Notes: a model not told the origin generated them from the sequence alone. Shown: positions 17,565-26,060, counted from the stretch's first letter. The stretch is 34,931 bases of DNA from Flavobacteriaceae bacterium (GCA_022425945.1 JAKMEK010000003.1:1-34931), one strand, 5' to 3'. Made by a program: numbers and translations.

Positions 17565-17580
17565 ACAAAAAATAAGAAGA

Positions 17581-18045
17581 ATGGTCTACCGATTAAAAAC
17601 GGTTCAAAAATTACCCATCACGGTTGAAAAAGCTTGGGATTTTTTAACAGATCCTGGCAACCTAAAAAACATTACTCCTGACTACATGGGGTTCAAAATT
17701 TTAGAAGGTGCAGACGAGAAAATGTACGCTGGACAAATCATTAAATATACCGTAACCCCGGTATTGGGATTACCCCTTGGATGGGTAACGGAAATCACTC
17801 ATGTGAAAGACAACAAATACTTTGTCGATGAGCAGCGCTTTGGCCCCTATAGTTTATGGCATCATAAACATTTTATAAAGGCCATTCCAGGAGGAGTAGA
17901 AATGATCGATATCGTCGATTATAAATTACCCTTAGGAATTTTGGGGCGAATTGCTCACACCCTATTTGTAAAGAGACAATTAAATCAAATTTTTAACTAT
18001 AGATACAACAAGCTGATCGAGTTGTTCGGCGATTATCGGGATTAA
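17581..18045 (+). CDS. SRPBCC-family protein heading photolyase operon
   Basis: A 154-residue soluble protein of the SRPBCC (START/Bet v1-like) fold. It begins with the family strand YRLKTVQKLPITVEKAWDF and continues with LTDPGNLKNITPDYMGFKI. The helix-grip pattern then follows, with YTVTPVLGLPLGWVTEITHV and a C-terminal helix (LFVKRQLNQIFNYRYNKLIELF). Such proteins bind hydrophobic ligands or cofactors. It is the first gene of a plus-strand operon whose later members are photolyases, and the SDR gene follows after 6 bases. The same SRPBCC-next-to-photolyase arrangement is known in other marine bacteria, where its role is not settled. Ligand unknown. Confidence 0.8.
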   Translation: MVYRLKTVQKLPITVEKAWDFLTDPGNLKNITPDYMGFKILEGADEKMYAGQIIKYTVTPVLGLPLGWVTEITHVKDNKYFVDEQRFGPYSLWHHKHFIKAIPGGVEMIDIVDYKLPLGILGRIAHTLFVKRQLNQIFNYRYNKLIELFGDYRD

Positions 18046-18051
18046 GTAGCT

Positions 18052-18750
18052 ATGAAAAAGAATATTTTAATCATTGGTGGTTCTAGTGGAATAGGCCGAG
18101 CCTTGGTGGATATACTCGCACCTTCGCACAACATTTATGTAGCCTCAAGAAGCAGTGAATCACTCGACAACACAGTTGTCACACACATAAACTTCGATGC
18201 ATTAAGTGATGCATTGGATGTGAGTGCCTTACCCGAACAACTTGATGGCTTTGTTTATTGCCCGGGTTCAATCAATTTGCGTCCATTTAGAGGGCTAAAA
18301 CCAGAAACGTTCCAACAGGACTTTGAAATCAATCTAGTAGGAGCCGTAAAGAGTCTTCAGGCCGTTTTGCCTTTCTTACAGAAAAGCCCAGCAGCGAGTC
18401 TGGTATTCTTTAGTACTGTTGCAGTTCAAACCGGAATGCCTTTCCATGCCTCAGTAGCTGCATCCAAAGGAGCTATTGAAGGTTTGACCCGTTCTTTAGC
18501 TGCAGAATATGCACCGAAATTCAGGGTGAATTGTATTGCTCCCTCATTGACACAAACCCCATTAGCGGATAAGTTTTTAAACAATGAAGCTAAGCTAGAG
18601 AAAGCACAAGCACGCCACCCGCTTCAGCAGGTAGGTAGCGCGAAAAATGTAGCCCAAATGGCCGCTTTCCTTTTGGGAGAGGAAGGCCAATGGATGACAG
18701 GACAAATCCTGCATGTAGATGGAGGTATTGGTGATCTAAAAACAAATTAA
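18052..18750 (+). CDS. SDR-type protein lacking the catalytic Tyr
   Basis: A 232-residue short-chain dehydrogenase/reductase fold. The cofactor motif GGSSGIGR is at residues 9-16, with NxxG-like FVYCPGSINL and a conserved INLVGAV. The catalytic Ser is likely Ser121 (FFSTVA). The usual Tyr-x-x-x-Lys is here Val135-x-x-x-Lys139 (HASVAASK), so the general acid is missing. This substitution is seen in a subfamily often placed beside photolyase genes. Reduced or altered redox chemistry is therefore expected. The C-terminus ends with the normal QWMTGQILHVDGG. It is six bases after the SRPBCC gene and one base before the photolyase start, strongly suggesting a shared message. Confidence 0.85.
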   Translation: MKKNILIIGGSSGIGRALVDILAPSHNIYVASRSSESLDNTVVTHINFDALSDALDVSALPEQLDGFVYCPGSINLRPFRGLKPETFQQDFEINLVGAVKSLQAVLPFLQKSPAASLVFFSTVAVQTGMPFHASVAASKGAIEGLTRSLAAEYAPKFRVNCIAPSLTQTPLADKFLNNEAKLEKAQARHPLQQVGSAKNVAQMAAFLLGEEGQWMTGQILHVDGGIGDLKTN

Positions 18751-18751
18751 G

Positions 18752-20050
18752 GTGGAAAAATACACTGTATTCTGGTTCAGAAGGGATTTACGCATTGACG
18801 ACAATGCTGGTCTTTATGCCGCTTTAAAAGGAGCGCATAAGGTCCTTCCCATCTTTATTTTTGATACAGCAATTATACACAAGCTTCCTCAACAGGATGC
18901 GCGAATAGAAATGATTCATACGGCCTTAGGAAAAATATCTGATGCTATGAAGGAGAACAGATGTACAGTAGGAATGTATCTGGGAAAACCAAAGGCCGTT
19001 TTTGAATCACTATTAAAACACTACCCAATTGCCAAAGTAATCACCAACCATGATTATGAGCCCTATGCACAAGAACGCGACGACAAAATAGCCGCTTTAT
19101 TGGCAGCCAATGGCATTGAATTTGAAACCTACAAAGACCAAGTCATTTTTGAAAAAAGCGAGGTTGTCAAAGATGACGGAACAGCTTACAAAGTGTATAC
19201 TCCTTATTCACGTAAATGGTTAAAGCGTTTTGAACAGGAGGGCATAACGCACTTTCCTTCAGAAAATGAACTGCATAATTTGGCGGAGATCACACAACCA
19301 AATCTTTCAATTAATGAGCTTGGATTTACCCCTTCGGGCATCGATTATCCTAGCTACCAGTTCAACAAAAAAATAATTCAGGAATACGAAGAGACGCGTA
19401 ATTTCCCTGCTGTAGATCAAACCTCACGTACGGGAGCACACCTCCGCTTTGGTACACTAAGTGTTCGAAAAATGGTAGCTAAAGCCGCGAAAGAAGAGAA
19501 CAATATTTTTTTAAAGGAATTGATTTGGCGTGAATTTTTTATGCAGATACTATGGCATTTTCCCCATACACCAACCAAGTGTTTTAAGCCAAAGTATGAA
19601 CGCATTGAATGGCGCAATAACGAAGAAGAATTTAAGCAGTGGTGCGAAGGTAAAACAGGCTACCCTTTTGTAGATGCAGGGATGCGCGAACTAAACGCCA
19701 CTGGATTCATGCATAATCGCGTTCGCATGTTGGTAGGAAGCTTTTTGTGTAAGCACCTCTTGATCGACTGGCGATGGGGTGAAGCTTATTTTGCCGAAAA
19801 ATTATTGGACTATGAGATGTCGAGTAATGTTGGGAATTGGCAATGGGTTGCTGGCTGTGGCGTTGATGCAGCACCTTACTTTCGAATTTTCAACCCCATT
19901 GATCAGATCAAAAAATTTGACAAACAACACCAATACATTCAAAAATGGGTACCCGACTACCAAGAGTTTAGTTACCCTCAACCAATGGTTGATCACAAAT
20001 TTGCAAGAGAACGCTGTTTAACCACATACAAAGCCGCTCTGAATGGCTAA
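18752..20050 (+). CDS. phrB: Deoxyribodipyrimidine photolyase, class I-like
   Basis: A 432-residue flavoprotein predicted to split cyclobutane pyrimidine dimers with blue light. The N-terminal Rossmann (antenna) domain starts [13 protein letters not shown]. The FAD domain has the full class I set: ELIWREFF (Glu256, Trp259), [25 protein letters not shown] (Asn322, Arg323) and [11 protein letters not shown]-terminal segment [21 protein letters not shown] also matches (Asn359, Trp363, Trp365, corresponding to E. coli Asn378, Trp382, Trp384). Trp297, Trp340 and Trp363 fit the electron-transfer triad. The start is a GTG, one base after the SDR stop, and the tail overlaps the DUF2256 start by 8 bases. 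It is the most canonical repair enzyme of the operon. Confidence 0.93.
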   Translation: MEKYTVFWFRRDLRIDDNAGLYAALKGAHKVLPIFIFDTAIIHKLPQQDARIEMIHTALGKISDAMKENRCTVGMYLGKPKAVFESLLKHYPIAKVITNHDYEPYAQERDDKIAALLAANGIEFETYKDQVIFEKSEVVKDDGTAYKVYTPYSRKWLKRFEQEGITHFPSENELHNLAEITQPNLSINELGFTPSGIDYPSYQFNKKIIQEYEETRNFPAVDQTSRTGAHLRFGTLSVRKMVAKAAKEENNIFLKELIWREFFMQILWHFPHTPTKCFKPKYERIEWRNNEEEFKQWCEGKTGYPFVDAGMRELNATGFMHNRVRMLVGSFLCKHLLIDWRWGEAYFAEKLLDYEMSSNVGNWQWVAGCGVDAAPYFRIFNPIDQIKKFDKQHQYIQKWVPDYQEFSYPQPMVDHKFARERCLTTYKAALNG

Positions 20051-20201
20051 AAGAGTTTTAAAGGCAAACCTACCGCAGAAGGTTTGTCTACGATGTAATC
20101 GTCCTTTTAGCTGGAGAAAGAAGTGGGAAAAAGACTGGGAAGAAGTTAAATATTGTAGTAAAAGATGCAGAAACGAAAAGGAAAAGCCCTTGTTTGGCTA
20201 A
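20043..20201 (+). CDS. DUF2256 zinc-finger-like protein (52 aa)
   Basis: A very short gene hidden between two photolyase genes. The product ([10 protein letters not shown] start, FG end) has [18 protein letters not shown], then VKYCSKRC: a Cys15-x2-Cys18 pair and a Cys38-x3-Cys42 pair with a Trp- and Lys-rich linker. This is the DUF2256 pattern, a probable zinc-binding treble-clef-like module. It overlaps the photolyase stop by 8 bases and the Cry-DASH start by 37 bases, so it must be translated in tight coupling. DUF2256 is repeatedly found beside or fused to photolyase-type proteins but has no known function. Nucleic-acid binding or metal delivery to the FeS photolyase two genes away are possible. 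Confidence 0.85.
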   Translation: MAKRVLKANLPQKVCLRCNRPFSWRKKWEKDWEEVKYCSKRCRNEKEKPLFG

Positions 20202-21478
20202 GAAACGATTTACGTGCAACCGATCAGCAATCGCTTTACCAAGCTGCGACCAATCACGAAAAGGTCGTCGCTTATTATGCCTTTGATCCAGCTCATTTTA
20301 CAACCACTAAGTGGGGATTCAAAAAAACAGAAGCCTATCGTGCAAAATTCTTGATTGAAACGGTATTGGCACTTAAAGAAGAATTAGCAGCACACAATAT
20401 AACTTTAATCATTGAACAGCAATCTCCACACCTCGGAATTGCTCAATGGGGGAAAGAATTGAGCATCACGGACCTTTACTTTCAAAAAGAATGGACAAAA
20501 GAAGAACGAGAAGAAGAAGAAAAAGTTAGCGCCGGCCTATTTGCTCAAGTTAACGTGCATAGCTACTACGATCAGTTCCTTTTTCATCCCGACGATATTC
20601 CCATGAACCTTACTGATTTGCCTGAGGTGTTTACTGCTTTTCGAAAGAAATGTGAGAAATACAGCTCTGTTAGGTCATGCCTTCCTCCTCTTCCTGTAAT
20701 GGAAGCTGAAAATCAATTGGAAAAGGAATTCAATCTTCCAAGTCTTACACAACTAGGCTTGTCCCCTGCTGAAAAACACCCACATTCTGCCTTCCCTTTT
20801 GTAGGAGGTAGCAAAGCAGTTCAAGCACGTATTGATCATTATTTCTGGAAAACCGAAAAGCTTTCTTTCTATAAACAAACCCGCAATGGTTTACTTGGGC
20901 TTGATTATAGCGCCAAGCTCTCTGCTTGGTTAGCAAACGGATCCATATCGGCTAGAGAAATTTATTGGGAGGTCATGGATTATGAAAAACAAGTACAAAA
21001 AAATCAATCGACCTACTGGCTCGTTTTTGAACTTCTGTGGCGTGACTACTTCAAATTCATTTCTTTAAAACACCAAGACAAAATTTTTCTCATTGGAGGC
21101 ATTTTAGAGCGCGAATATGAATGGAAAAATAATCCGAAAATGTTGCAATCGTGGTGCGAAGGAAGCACAAAAGAGCCTTTTGTCAATGCCAACATGATAG
21201 AACTAAACAAAACAGGGTGGATGAGTAATCGAGGGCGACAAAATGTAGCGTCCTACTTTGCAAAAAATTTATTGATGGATTGGCGCATGGGAGCGGCATA
21301 TTTTGAATCCCTTCTAATTGACTATGACGTACACAGCAATTATGGGAATTGGCTCTATGTGGCTGGTGTTGGAAATGATCCGAGAGATCGAAAATTCAAT
21401 GTCCGCCTTCAAGCCGAACGCTATGACGAACAAGGGAAATTTCAACGTCGCTGGAACCAAAAAAGCTTATTCGAATGA
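20165..21478 (+). CDS. Cryptochrome DASH
   Basis: A 437-residue Cry-DASH flavoprotein. These repair dimers in single-stranded or looped DNA and may signal. Diagnostic segments are [40 protein letters not shown], and [13 protein letters not shown]. The DASH signature [20 protein letters not shown] (from residue 354) and [20 protein letters not shown] are also present. Compared with the CPD photolyase of the same operon it has SNRGR in place of MHNRVR, and Leu397 follows the Trp396 (WLYVAG), where most DASH proteins have WQYVAG. Antenna binding is plausible but not proven. The ATG overlaps DUF2256 by 37 bases; the stop overlaps the next ATG (ATGA at 21475). Confidence 0.92.
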   Translation: MQKRKGKALVWLRNDLRATDQQSLYQAATNHEKVVAYYAFDPAHFTTTKWGFKKTEAYRAKFLIETVLALKEELAAHNITLIIEQQSPHLGIAQWGKELSITDLYFQKEWTKEEREEEEKVSAGLFAQVNVHSYYDQFLFHPDDIPMNLTDLPEVFTAFRKKCEKYSSVRSCLPPLPVMEAENQLEKEFNLPSLTQLGLSPAEKHPHSAFPFVGGSKAVQARIDHYFWKTEKLSFYKQTRNGLLGLDYSAKLSAWLANGSISAREIYWEVMDYEKQVQKNQSTYWLVFELLWRDYFKFISLKHQDKIFLIGGILEREYEWKNNPKMLQSWCEGSTKEPFVNANMIELNKTGWMSNRGRQNVASYFAKNLLMDWRMGAAYFESLLIDYDVHSNYGNWLYVAGVGNDPRDRKFNVRLQAERYDEQGKFQRRWNQKSLFE

Positions 21479-23007
21479 AACTACGTTTAATTTTAGGTGA
21501 TCAACTCAATCTACACCATCCTTGGCTAGAAAAAGTCAATGCTGAGGTCCTTTATGTAGTAATGGAGATGCGTCAAGAAACCGACTATGCTCCCCATCAC
21601 ATTCAAAAAGTAGTTGCCTTCTTTGGAGCCATGAGAAGTTTTAATAAAGCGTTAAACAATCTTGGACACAAGACCCATTACCTAACTCTTGACGACCCCC
21701 AAAACACACAAGATCTGACAAAAAACCTTCAATGGTTGATCAATGAATACAGCATAGAAACCTTTGAATATCAAGCTCCCGATGAATACCGATTGGATCA
21801 GCAACTTAAGGACTTTTGTGCAAATTTATCCATTGCTACGACAATGGAAGATACCCATCATTTCATGACTACACGAGAAGATTTGGAGGCCTTCTTCTCA
21901 GGGAAAAAACAATTGATTCTAGAATTCTTTTATCGCAACATGCGCAAACAATTCAATCTGCTTATGGAAGCCGGTCAGCCCGAGGGAGGGCAATGGAATT
22001 TCGACAAGAACAATCGCAAAAAATGGAAAGGAGATCCGGGTATACCCGAGCCCTACCTTCCTCAAAAAGAATCCCTAATTGAATTAAAAAAACTATTGGA
22101 AGACCAGGGCGTTAAAACCATTGGTCATTTCGATGATATGACCTTCTATTACCCCCTCAATAGAACCGAAGCCCTTGCACAACTAGACTATTTTTGTAAA
22201 CATCTCTTGGTCCACTTTGGAGATTACCAAGACGCACTTCATACCGACCAAGTAAATCTGTTTCATTCACGCATCTCCTTTGCGCTCAATGTAAAAATGA
22301 TTTCCCCGCTAGAAGTGGTCGAAACCGTCATAAATTACTACCGTCAAAACGAGGGAGAAATTGAACTTTCACAGGTGGAAGGTTTTGTTCGTCAAATTAT
22401 TGGTTGGCGCGAATACATGCGGGGCATCTACTGGAAAGAAATGCCTGCCTATGCACAAAAGAACGCCCTTGACAATCACAATCCACTGCCCGACTTTTAC
22501 TGGACAGGGAACACAAAAATGAATTGTCTACATCAAAGCATTACCAATTCCTTGGATAATGCTTATGCACATCACATTCAACGCTTAATGATTACAGGGA
22601 ATTTTGCTTTACTGGCTCAGGTAGACCCAAGTGCAGTAGACGAATGGTATTTGGGCATTTATGCCGACGCTATTGAATGGGTGCAAATAACCAATACACG
22701 TGGAATGAGTCAATGGGCAGATGGGGGCATTGTAGCCACCAAACCCTATGTGTCTGCGGCGGCTTACATCCACAAAATGAGTAACTACTGCGATTCTTGT
22801 CAGTACGATAAAAAGAAAAGAATTGGAGAAGATGCCTGCCCTTTCAATAGTCTCTATTGGAATTTCTTGGATGATAAAAAACAATTCTTCGCAAAAAACA
22901 ATCGGATGGCCATGATGTTGCGTTTGTTGGAGAAAATCCCTCCGCACGACTTAGCCGAAATAAAAGCGAGAGCAGCTGCCATTTTAACGAATCCCGATGA
23001 CTATTAA
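21475..23007 (+). CDS. FeS-type (6-4) photolyase / CryB-like protein
   Basis: A 510-residue protein of the deoxyribodipyrimidine-photolyase-related (FeS-BCP) family, which repairs (6-4) photoproducts using FAD, a lumazine-type antenna and a [4Fe-4S] cluster. The N-terminus begins [17 protein letters not shown], typical of the family. Four cysteines fit the cluster: Cys351 (MNCLHQ), Cys439, Cys442 (YCDSCQY) and Cys455 (EDACPF). The spacing agrees with Agrobacterium PhrB (350, 438, 441, 454). His366-His367 (AYAHHIQRLMITGNF) match the catalytic His region. Trp391 and WADGGIVATKPYVS also fit. The start overlaps Cry-DASH by 4 bases and the stop overlaps the next gene by 11. The family assignment is firm; (6-4) activity is inferred from relatives. 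Confidence 0.92.
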   Translation: MKLRLILGDQLNLHHPWLEKVNAEVLYVVMEMRQETDYAPHHIQKVVAFFGAMRSFNKALNNLGHKTHYLTLDDPQNTQDLTKNLQWLINEYSIETFEYQAPDEYRLDQQLKDFCANLSIATTMEDTHHFMTTREDLEAFFSGKKQLILEFFYRNMRKQFNLLMEAGQPEGGQWNFDKNNRKKWKGDPGIPEPYLPQKESLIELKKLLEDQGVKTIGHFDDMTFYYPLNRTEALAQLDYFCKHLLVHFGDYQDALHTDQVNLFHSRISFALNVKMISPLEVVETVINYYRQNEGEIELSQVEGFVRQIIGWREYMRGIYWKEMPAYAQKNALDNHNPLPDFYWTGNTKMNCLHQSITNSLDNAYAHHIQRLMITGNFALLAQVDPSAVDEWYLGIYADAIEWVQITNTRGMSQWADGGIVATKPYVSAAAYIHKMSNYCDSCQYDKKKRIGEDACPFNSLYWNFLDDKKQFFAKNNRMAMMLRLLEKIPPHDLAEIKARAAAILTNPDDY

Positions 23008-24484
23008 ACAAGATGACATAGCCGTTGTTTGGTTAAAGCGCGATTTTCGTCTGCGGGATCACGCAGCCATGCACCAAGCCATCAAAAATCATCAGCAAAT
23101 TTTGCTCCTTTATGTATGCGAGAAAAGTTTGCGTGAAGAAGCCCATAGCAGCGAGCGTCACTTTGATTTTATCAAACAATCTATTGAAGATTTAAACCAA
23201 CAGCTAACTCCCTTCAATACACATATTTTGGCTGTAGAAGGTGAAGTGATTCCTGTACTCGAAGAGCTGCGCCATTTGATTCCCTTAAAGGGCATCTATT
23301 CCCACATAGAAACCGGAATTGGACTAACATTTCAACGGGACAAAGAGGTGTTCAAATGGTGTACACAGTACAACATTACTTGGAAAGAAGAACGCCAACA
23401 AGGGGTGTTTCGCGGAATGCAAAATAGAAAAAAATGGATCCAACAATGGTCGGCGCTAATGAACGAGGAACAACTTCCTTATCCAAATAAACAGGCATTC
23501 ATTACCAAGGACCAGTTAAATGATATTGCAAAAGAATTCACATTACTAAACTTAATAACTAGTCGGTCTCATTTGGTTCAACCTGGAGGAGAAAAGAATG
23601 CACATCGCTACATGGATTCCTTTTTTCAAGCACGTTACACCAATTATCAAAAACACATTTCTAAACCTGACTTAGCTCGAAAAAGTTGCAGTAGACTTTC
23701 TCCCTACCTAGCCTTTGGTAACCTCTCTATGCGACAGCTATTGCAGCGAACTGAGGCAGAAAAAGAACAAGGAAAAAGAAGTCAGGGCATTCGAGCATTT
23801 GAATCAAGACTGCGTTGGCAAGCTCATTTTATTCAAAAATTTGAGATGGAGTGTCGAATGGAATTCGAAAGCATCAATCGAGGTTATCATCGCCTAAAGA
23901 AAGAGGTGAACCCCGCCCACATCCAAGCATGGGAAAAAGGATTAACCGGTGTCCCAATGGTCGATGCAGCTATGCGATGTTTGGTCGCAACAGGCTATTT
24001 AAACTTTAGAATGCGCGCCCTTGTCGTCTCTTTTTTTGTACATCAACTGTGGCAGCCTTGGCAGGCATGTTCAGCCTTTTTAGCACAACAATTTCTGGAC
24101 TTTGAACCAGGGATACATTTTCCTCAGTTGCAAATGCAAGCAGGAGAAACAGGTATCAACACCTTACGCATATACAATCCGGTAAAAAATGGCTTAACCC
24201 ATGACCCTAATGGAGTCTTTACCAAAAAGTGGTTACCCGAATTGAATGAATTGCCCGACCAACTGGTGCATACTCCGTGGGATATTACCCCTTTTGAAGA
24301 AGAAATGTATGGCTTTAGGTTGGGTGAAAATTATCCCCATCCTGTGGTCGATATTGATCAAAGAAGAAAAGAAGCCTCAGATCTACTATGGAAAATGCAA
24401 AAAGACCCCTTAGTGTATCAAGAAAGCAAACGAATATTAAGTAGACATACCCTAGCTAGAAGAAAATCAAACCGATCCGCATGA
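22997..24484 (+). CDS. Divergent cryptochrome-like flavoprotein
   Basis: A 495-residue photolyase/cryptochrome homologue that departs from classical members at key places. The antenna-like domain begins VVWLKRDFRLRDH, and the FAD domain is recognisable at SRLSPYLAFGNLSMRQLLQR, RLRWQAHF and TGVPMVDAAMRCLVATGYLNFRMR. The photolyase His-Asn-Arg becomes Asn-Phe-Arg (336-338). In the segment ending TLRIYNP (389-395), the tryptophans equivalent to E. coli Trp382 and Trp384 are replaced (FPQLQMQAG). Canonical photoreduction and dimer binding are therefore doubtful. It starts inside the FeS photolyase gene (11-base overlap) and its stop overlaps the DUF2805 start. It may be a photoreceptor or use different chemistry; its role is unknown. 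Confidence 0.85.
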   Translation: MTIKQDDIAVVWLKRDFRLRDHAAMHQAIKNHQQILLLYVCEKSLREEAHSSERHFDFIKQSIEDLNQQLTPFNTHILAVEGEVIPVLEELRHLIPLKGIYSHIETGIGLTFQRDKEVFKWCTQYNITWKEERQQGVFRGMQNRKKWIQQWSALMNEEQLPYPNKQAFITKDQLNDIAKEFTLLNLITSRSHLVQPGGEKNAHRYMDSFFQARYTNYQKHISKPDLARKSCSRLSPYLAFGNLSMRQLLQRTEAEKEQGKRSQGIRAFESRLRWQAHFIQKFEMECRMEFESINRGYHRLKKEVNPAHIQAWEKGLTGVPMVDAAMRCLVATGYLNFRMRALVVSFFVHQLWQPWQACSAFLAQQFLDFEPGIHFPQLQMQAGETGINTLRIYNPVKNGLTHDPNGVFTKKWLPELNELPDQLVHTPWDITPFEEEMYGFRLGENYPHPVVDIDQRRKEASDLLWKMQKDPLVYQESKRILSRHTLARRKSNRSA

Positions 24485-24765
24485 AAAAAACTGTTGAATT
24501 AACACTAGTCCAAGTAGACCGTATTATAGAAATGGCCTGGGAAGACCGTACTCCCTTTGATGCTATACTTGATCAATTTGGATTAAAAGAACAAGATGTC
24601 ATTACCCTAATGCGACGTGAATTGAAACGTTCAAGCTTTAATCTTTGGAGAGCCAGGGTGCAGGGTAGGAAAACAAAACACCGTAAATCTCGAGGGGAAG
24701 ATGTAGACCGTTTTAGATGTTCTAGGCAGAGAGGAATTAGCAACAATAAGGTATCCAAACGATAA
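24481..24765 (+). CDS. DUF2805 (TIGR03643) protein, HTH-like
   Basis: A 94-residue basic protein of the DUF2805/TIGR03643 family. The family region is DRIIEMAWEDRTPFDAILDQ, FGLKEQDVITLMRREL and KRSSFNLWRARVQGRKTKHRK, all within the first 70 residues. The first 45 residues look like a helix-turn-helix: a helix, a turn at FGLKEQD and a recognition-like helix VITLMRREL. The rest is rich in Arg and Lys. That would suit nucleic-acid binding, which is my inference. The ATGA overlap with the preceding cryptochrome-like gene shows translational coupling. It ends the photolyase operon, since a promoter-like box and a DUF1801 gene follow. The family is known mainly from marine bacteria and cyanobacteria, with no function assigned. 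Confidence 0.82.
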   Translation: MKKTVELTLVQVDRIIEMAWEDRTPFDAILDQFGLKEQDVITLMRRELKRSSFNLWRARVQGRKTKHRKSRGEDVDRFRCSRQRGISNNKVSKR

Positions 24766-24771
24766 ATTTCG

Positions 24772-24779
24772 TATTTTAG
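24772..24779 (+). promoter_or_regulatory. Candidate -7 box of the DUF1801 gene
   Basis: TATTTTAG resembles TAnnTTTG (two changes) and lies 16 bases before the DUF1801 ATG, just after the photolyase operon stop. It suggests separate transcription, though read-through is not excluded since no terminator is visible. Confidence 0.35.
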
Positions 24780-24795
24780 GGAAAAGCCCTTGAGT

Positions 24796-25212
24796 ATGAA
24801 AAGGAATAAAACCCAAAAAACGGACGAGAGTATTGCGCTTTTTTTATCAGCTGTAGAGCATGAACAAAAAAGAAAGGATAGTTATGTACTGCTAGAATTA
24901 ATGCAGGAAATAACCAACACTAAACCTCATTTATGGGGGATAAGTATCATTGGTTTTGGTGAATATCACTACACCTATGCTAGTGGGAGAGAAGGCGATT
25001 GGTTTTTGTGTGGTTTTTCTCCACGTAAACAAGCATTATCAATTTATTTAATGTGTGACCTTGCCCACGATGAATTGGATTTCAATGGGCTAGGAAAACA
25101 TAAGATTGGGCGTGGTTGTTTGTACATTAAACGTTTAAGCGACATTGACCTCAGCGTACTAAAAAAACTGATTGTGGACTCGATAGAAATCATCAAAAAG
25201 AAATACAGTTAA
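24796..25212 (+). CDS. DUF1801 (YdhG-like) protein
   Basis: A 138-residue cytosolic protein of the DUF1801 family. The core reads PHLWGISIIGFGEYHYTYASGREGDWFLCGFSPRKQALSI, with the family's Trp-Gly / Gly-Phe-Gly and SGREGDW marks. The C-terminal half follows with LGKHKIGRGCLYIKRLSDID. The fold is of the YdhG/frataxin-like type, and function is unknown. The ATG at 24796 is used instead of the TTG two codons upstream. Its stop overlaps by four bases with the stop of the intact frame of the opposing CarboxypepD_reg-like gene (25209). It is on the same strand as the photolyase operon but appears not to be part of it. Confidence 0.85.
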   Translation: MKRNKTQKTDESIALFLSAVEHEQKRKDSYVLLELMQEITNTKPHLWGISIIGFGEYHYTYASGREGDWFLCGFSPRKQALSIYLMCDLAHDELDFNGLGKHKIGRGCLYIKRLSDIDLSVLKKLIVDSIEIIKKKYS

Positions 25213-25249
25213 TTCTCCTTTTGTAGTAGCTCTACGCCCATACCAATAC

Positions 25250-26035
25250 TCAACGCTTTTTGACGCACCCATTTGGATTGACTGGTACTTCTTGCATATA
25301 CAGATTCCCAAACACGCCGGCAGAAAACCACAGGTTTTCAATTCCCAAATCTTCTATCCATTCAATAGAAATAAAGAAATTGTCTTCTACATAAATGTCA
25401 TAGGGCGATAGATCAACGATAATGGTTTCAGATCCATTGGGCAAAGAAATATAAACAGCTTCAGCCAAAAGGTTATCCCCAGGAAAACCGTCAACCTCAT
25501 TGTACACATTGAACCGAAGAATCACATCTTGAATATTATTCTCTGCTATGGAGAGCCAAAATTTCTTAAGAAGCGTAGGACTATTTTTCTTGACACGTAT
25601 AAATTGTGCAATCTCGTTACCCAAATGGTTAGAGGTAAATCCACCGACTATACGTTTAGAAGTTGTTTTGTTCCCAACAGTCAGTGGCCGCCATTGAGTA
25701 TCTGTGACAATAACTTCTTTTAATGCAGTAACCTCCGGTTGTAACTTAAGGCTAAGAAGTTTTTCGACACCCTTCTCCAAATAAGCAATTTCTCTTTCGA
25801 CTTTAGCAAAACCAACCATGGAAAAAAGTAAGCTTTCGTTCAATAAATGATCGGGGATTTCAAGTTGGTAGTAACCTTCAGCATCGGTTACTGTACCCAC
25901 TCCTTTACCCGGAATACCAATATTTACATAGGGTAAGGGGGCATCATATTCAGCATCATGAATTTGACCAAAGACCAGTTGTTGTGCCTGAAGACTAAAG
26001 CTCGTAAGTAACAAACAGATAAGTGTAGGTTTCAT
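25250..26035 (-). CDS. CarboxypepD_reg-like exported protein, 3' frameshift
   Basis: A 261-residue exported protein as it stands. The signal peptide is MKPTLICLLLTSFSLQAQ. Residues 20-105 form a CarboxypepD_reg-like beta-sandwich (GQIHDAEYDAPLPYVNIGIP, GKGVGTVTDAEGYYQLEIP) as in many outer-membrane proteins of Bacteroidota. A second beta domain (residues about 130-250) follows. At the end the normal frame degenerates (GNLYMQEVPVNPNGCVKKR), whereas the adjacent frame continues with VWESVYARSTSQSKWVR and reaches a stop at 25209. One missing base in the A-run at 25310-25312 (TTT on this strand) explains this. The gene is 25 bases downstream of murA on the same strand. Function unknown; the ATG at 26035 is set by the signal peptide. 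Confidence 0.8.
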   Translation of the reverse strand: MKPTLICLLLTSFSLQAQQLVFGQIHDAEYDAPLPYVNIGIPGKGVGTVTDAEGYYQLEIPDHLLNESLLFSMVGFAKVEREIAYLEKGVEKLLSLKLQPEVTALKEVIVTDTQWRPLTVGNKTTSKRIVGGFTSNHLGNEIAQFIRVKKNSPTLLKKFWLSIAENNIQDVILRFNVYNEVDGFPGDNLLAEAVYISLPNGSETIIVDLSPYDIYVEDNFFISIEWIEDLGIENLWFSAGVFGNLYMQEVPVNPNGCVKKR

Positions 26036-26060
26036 GAAATAAACTTGGGAGGTTGTCTTT

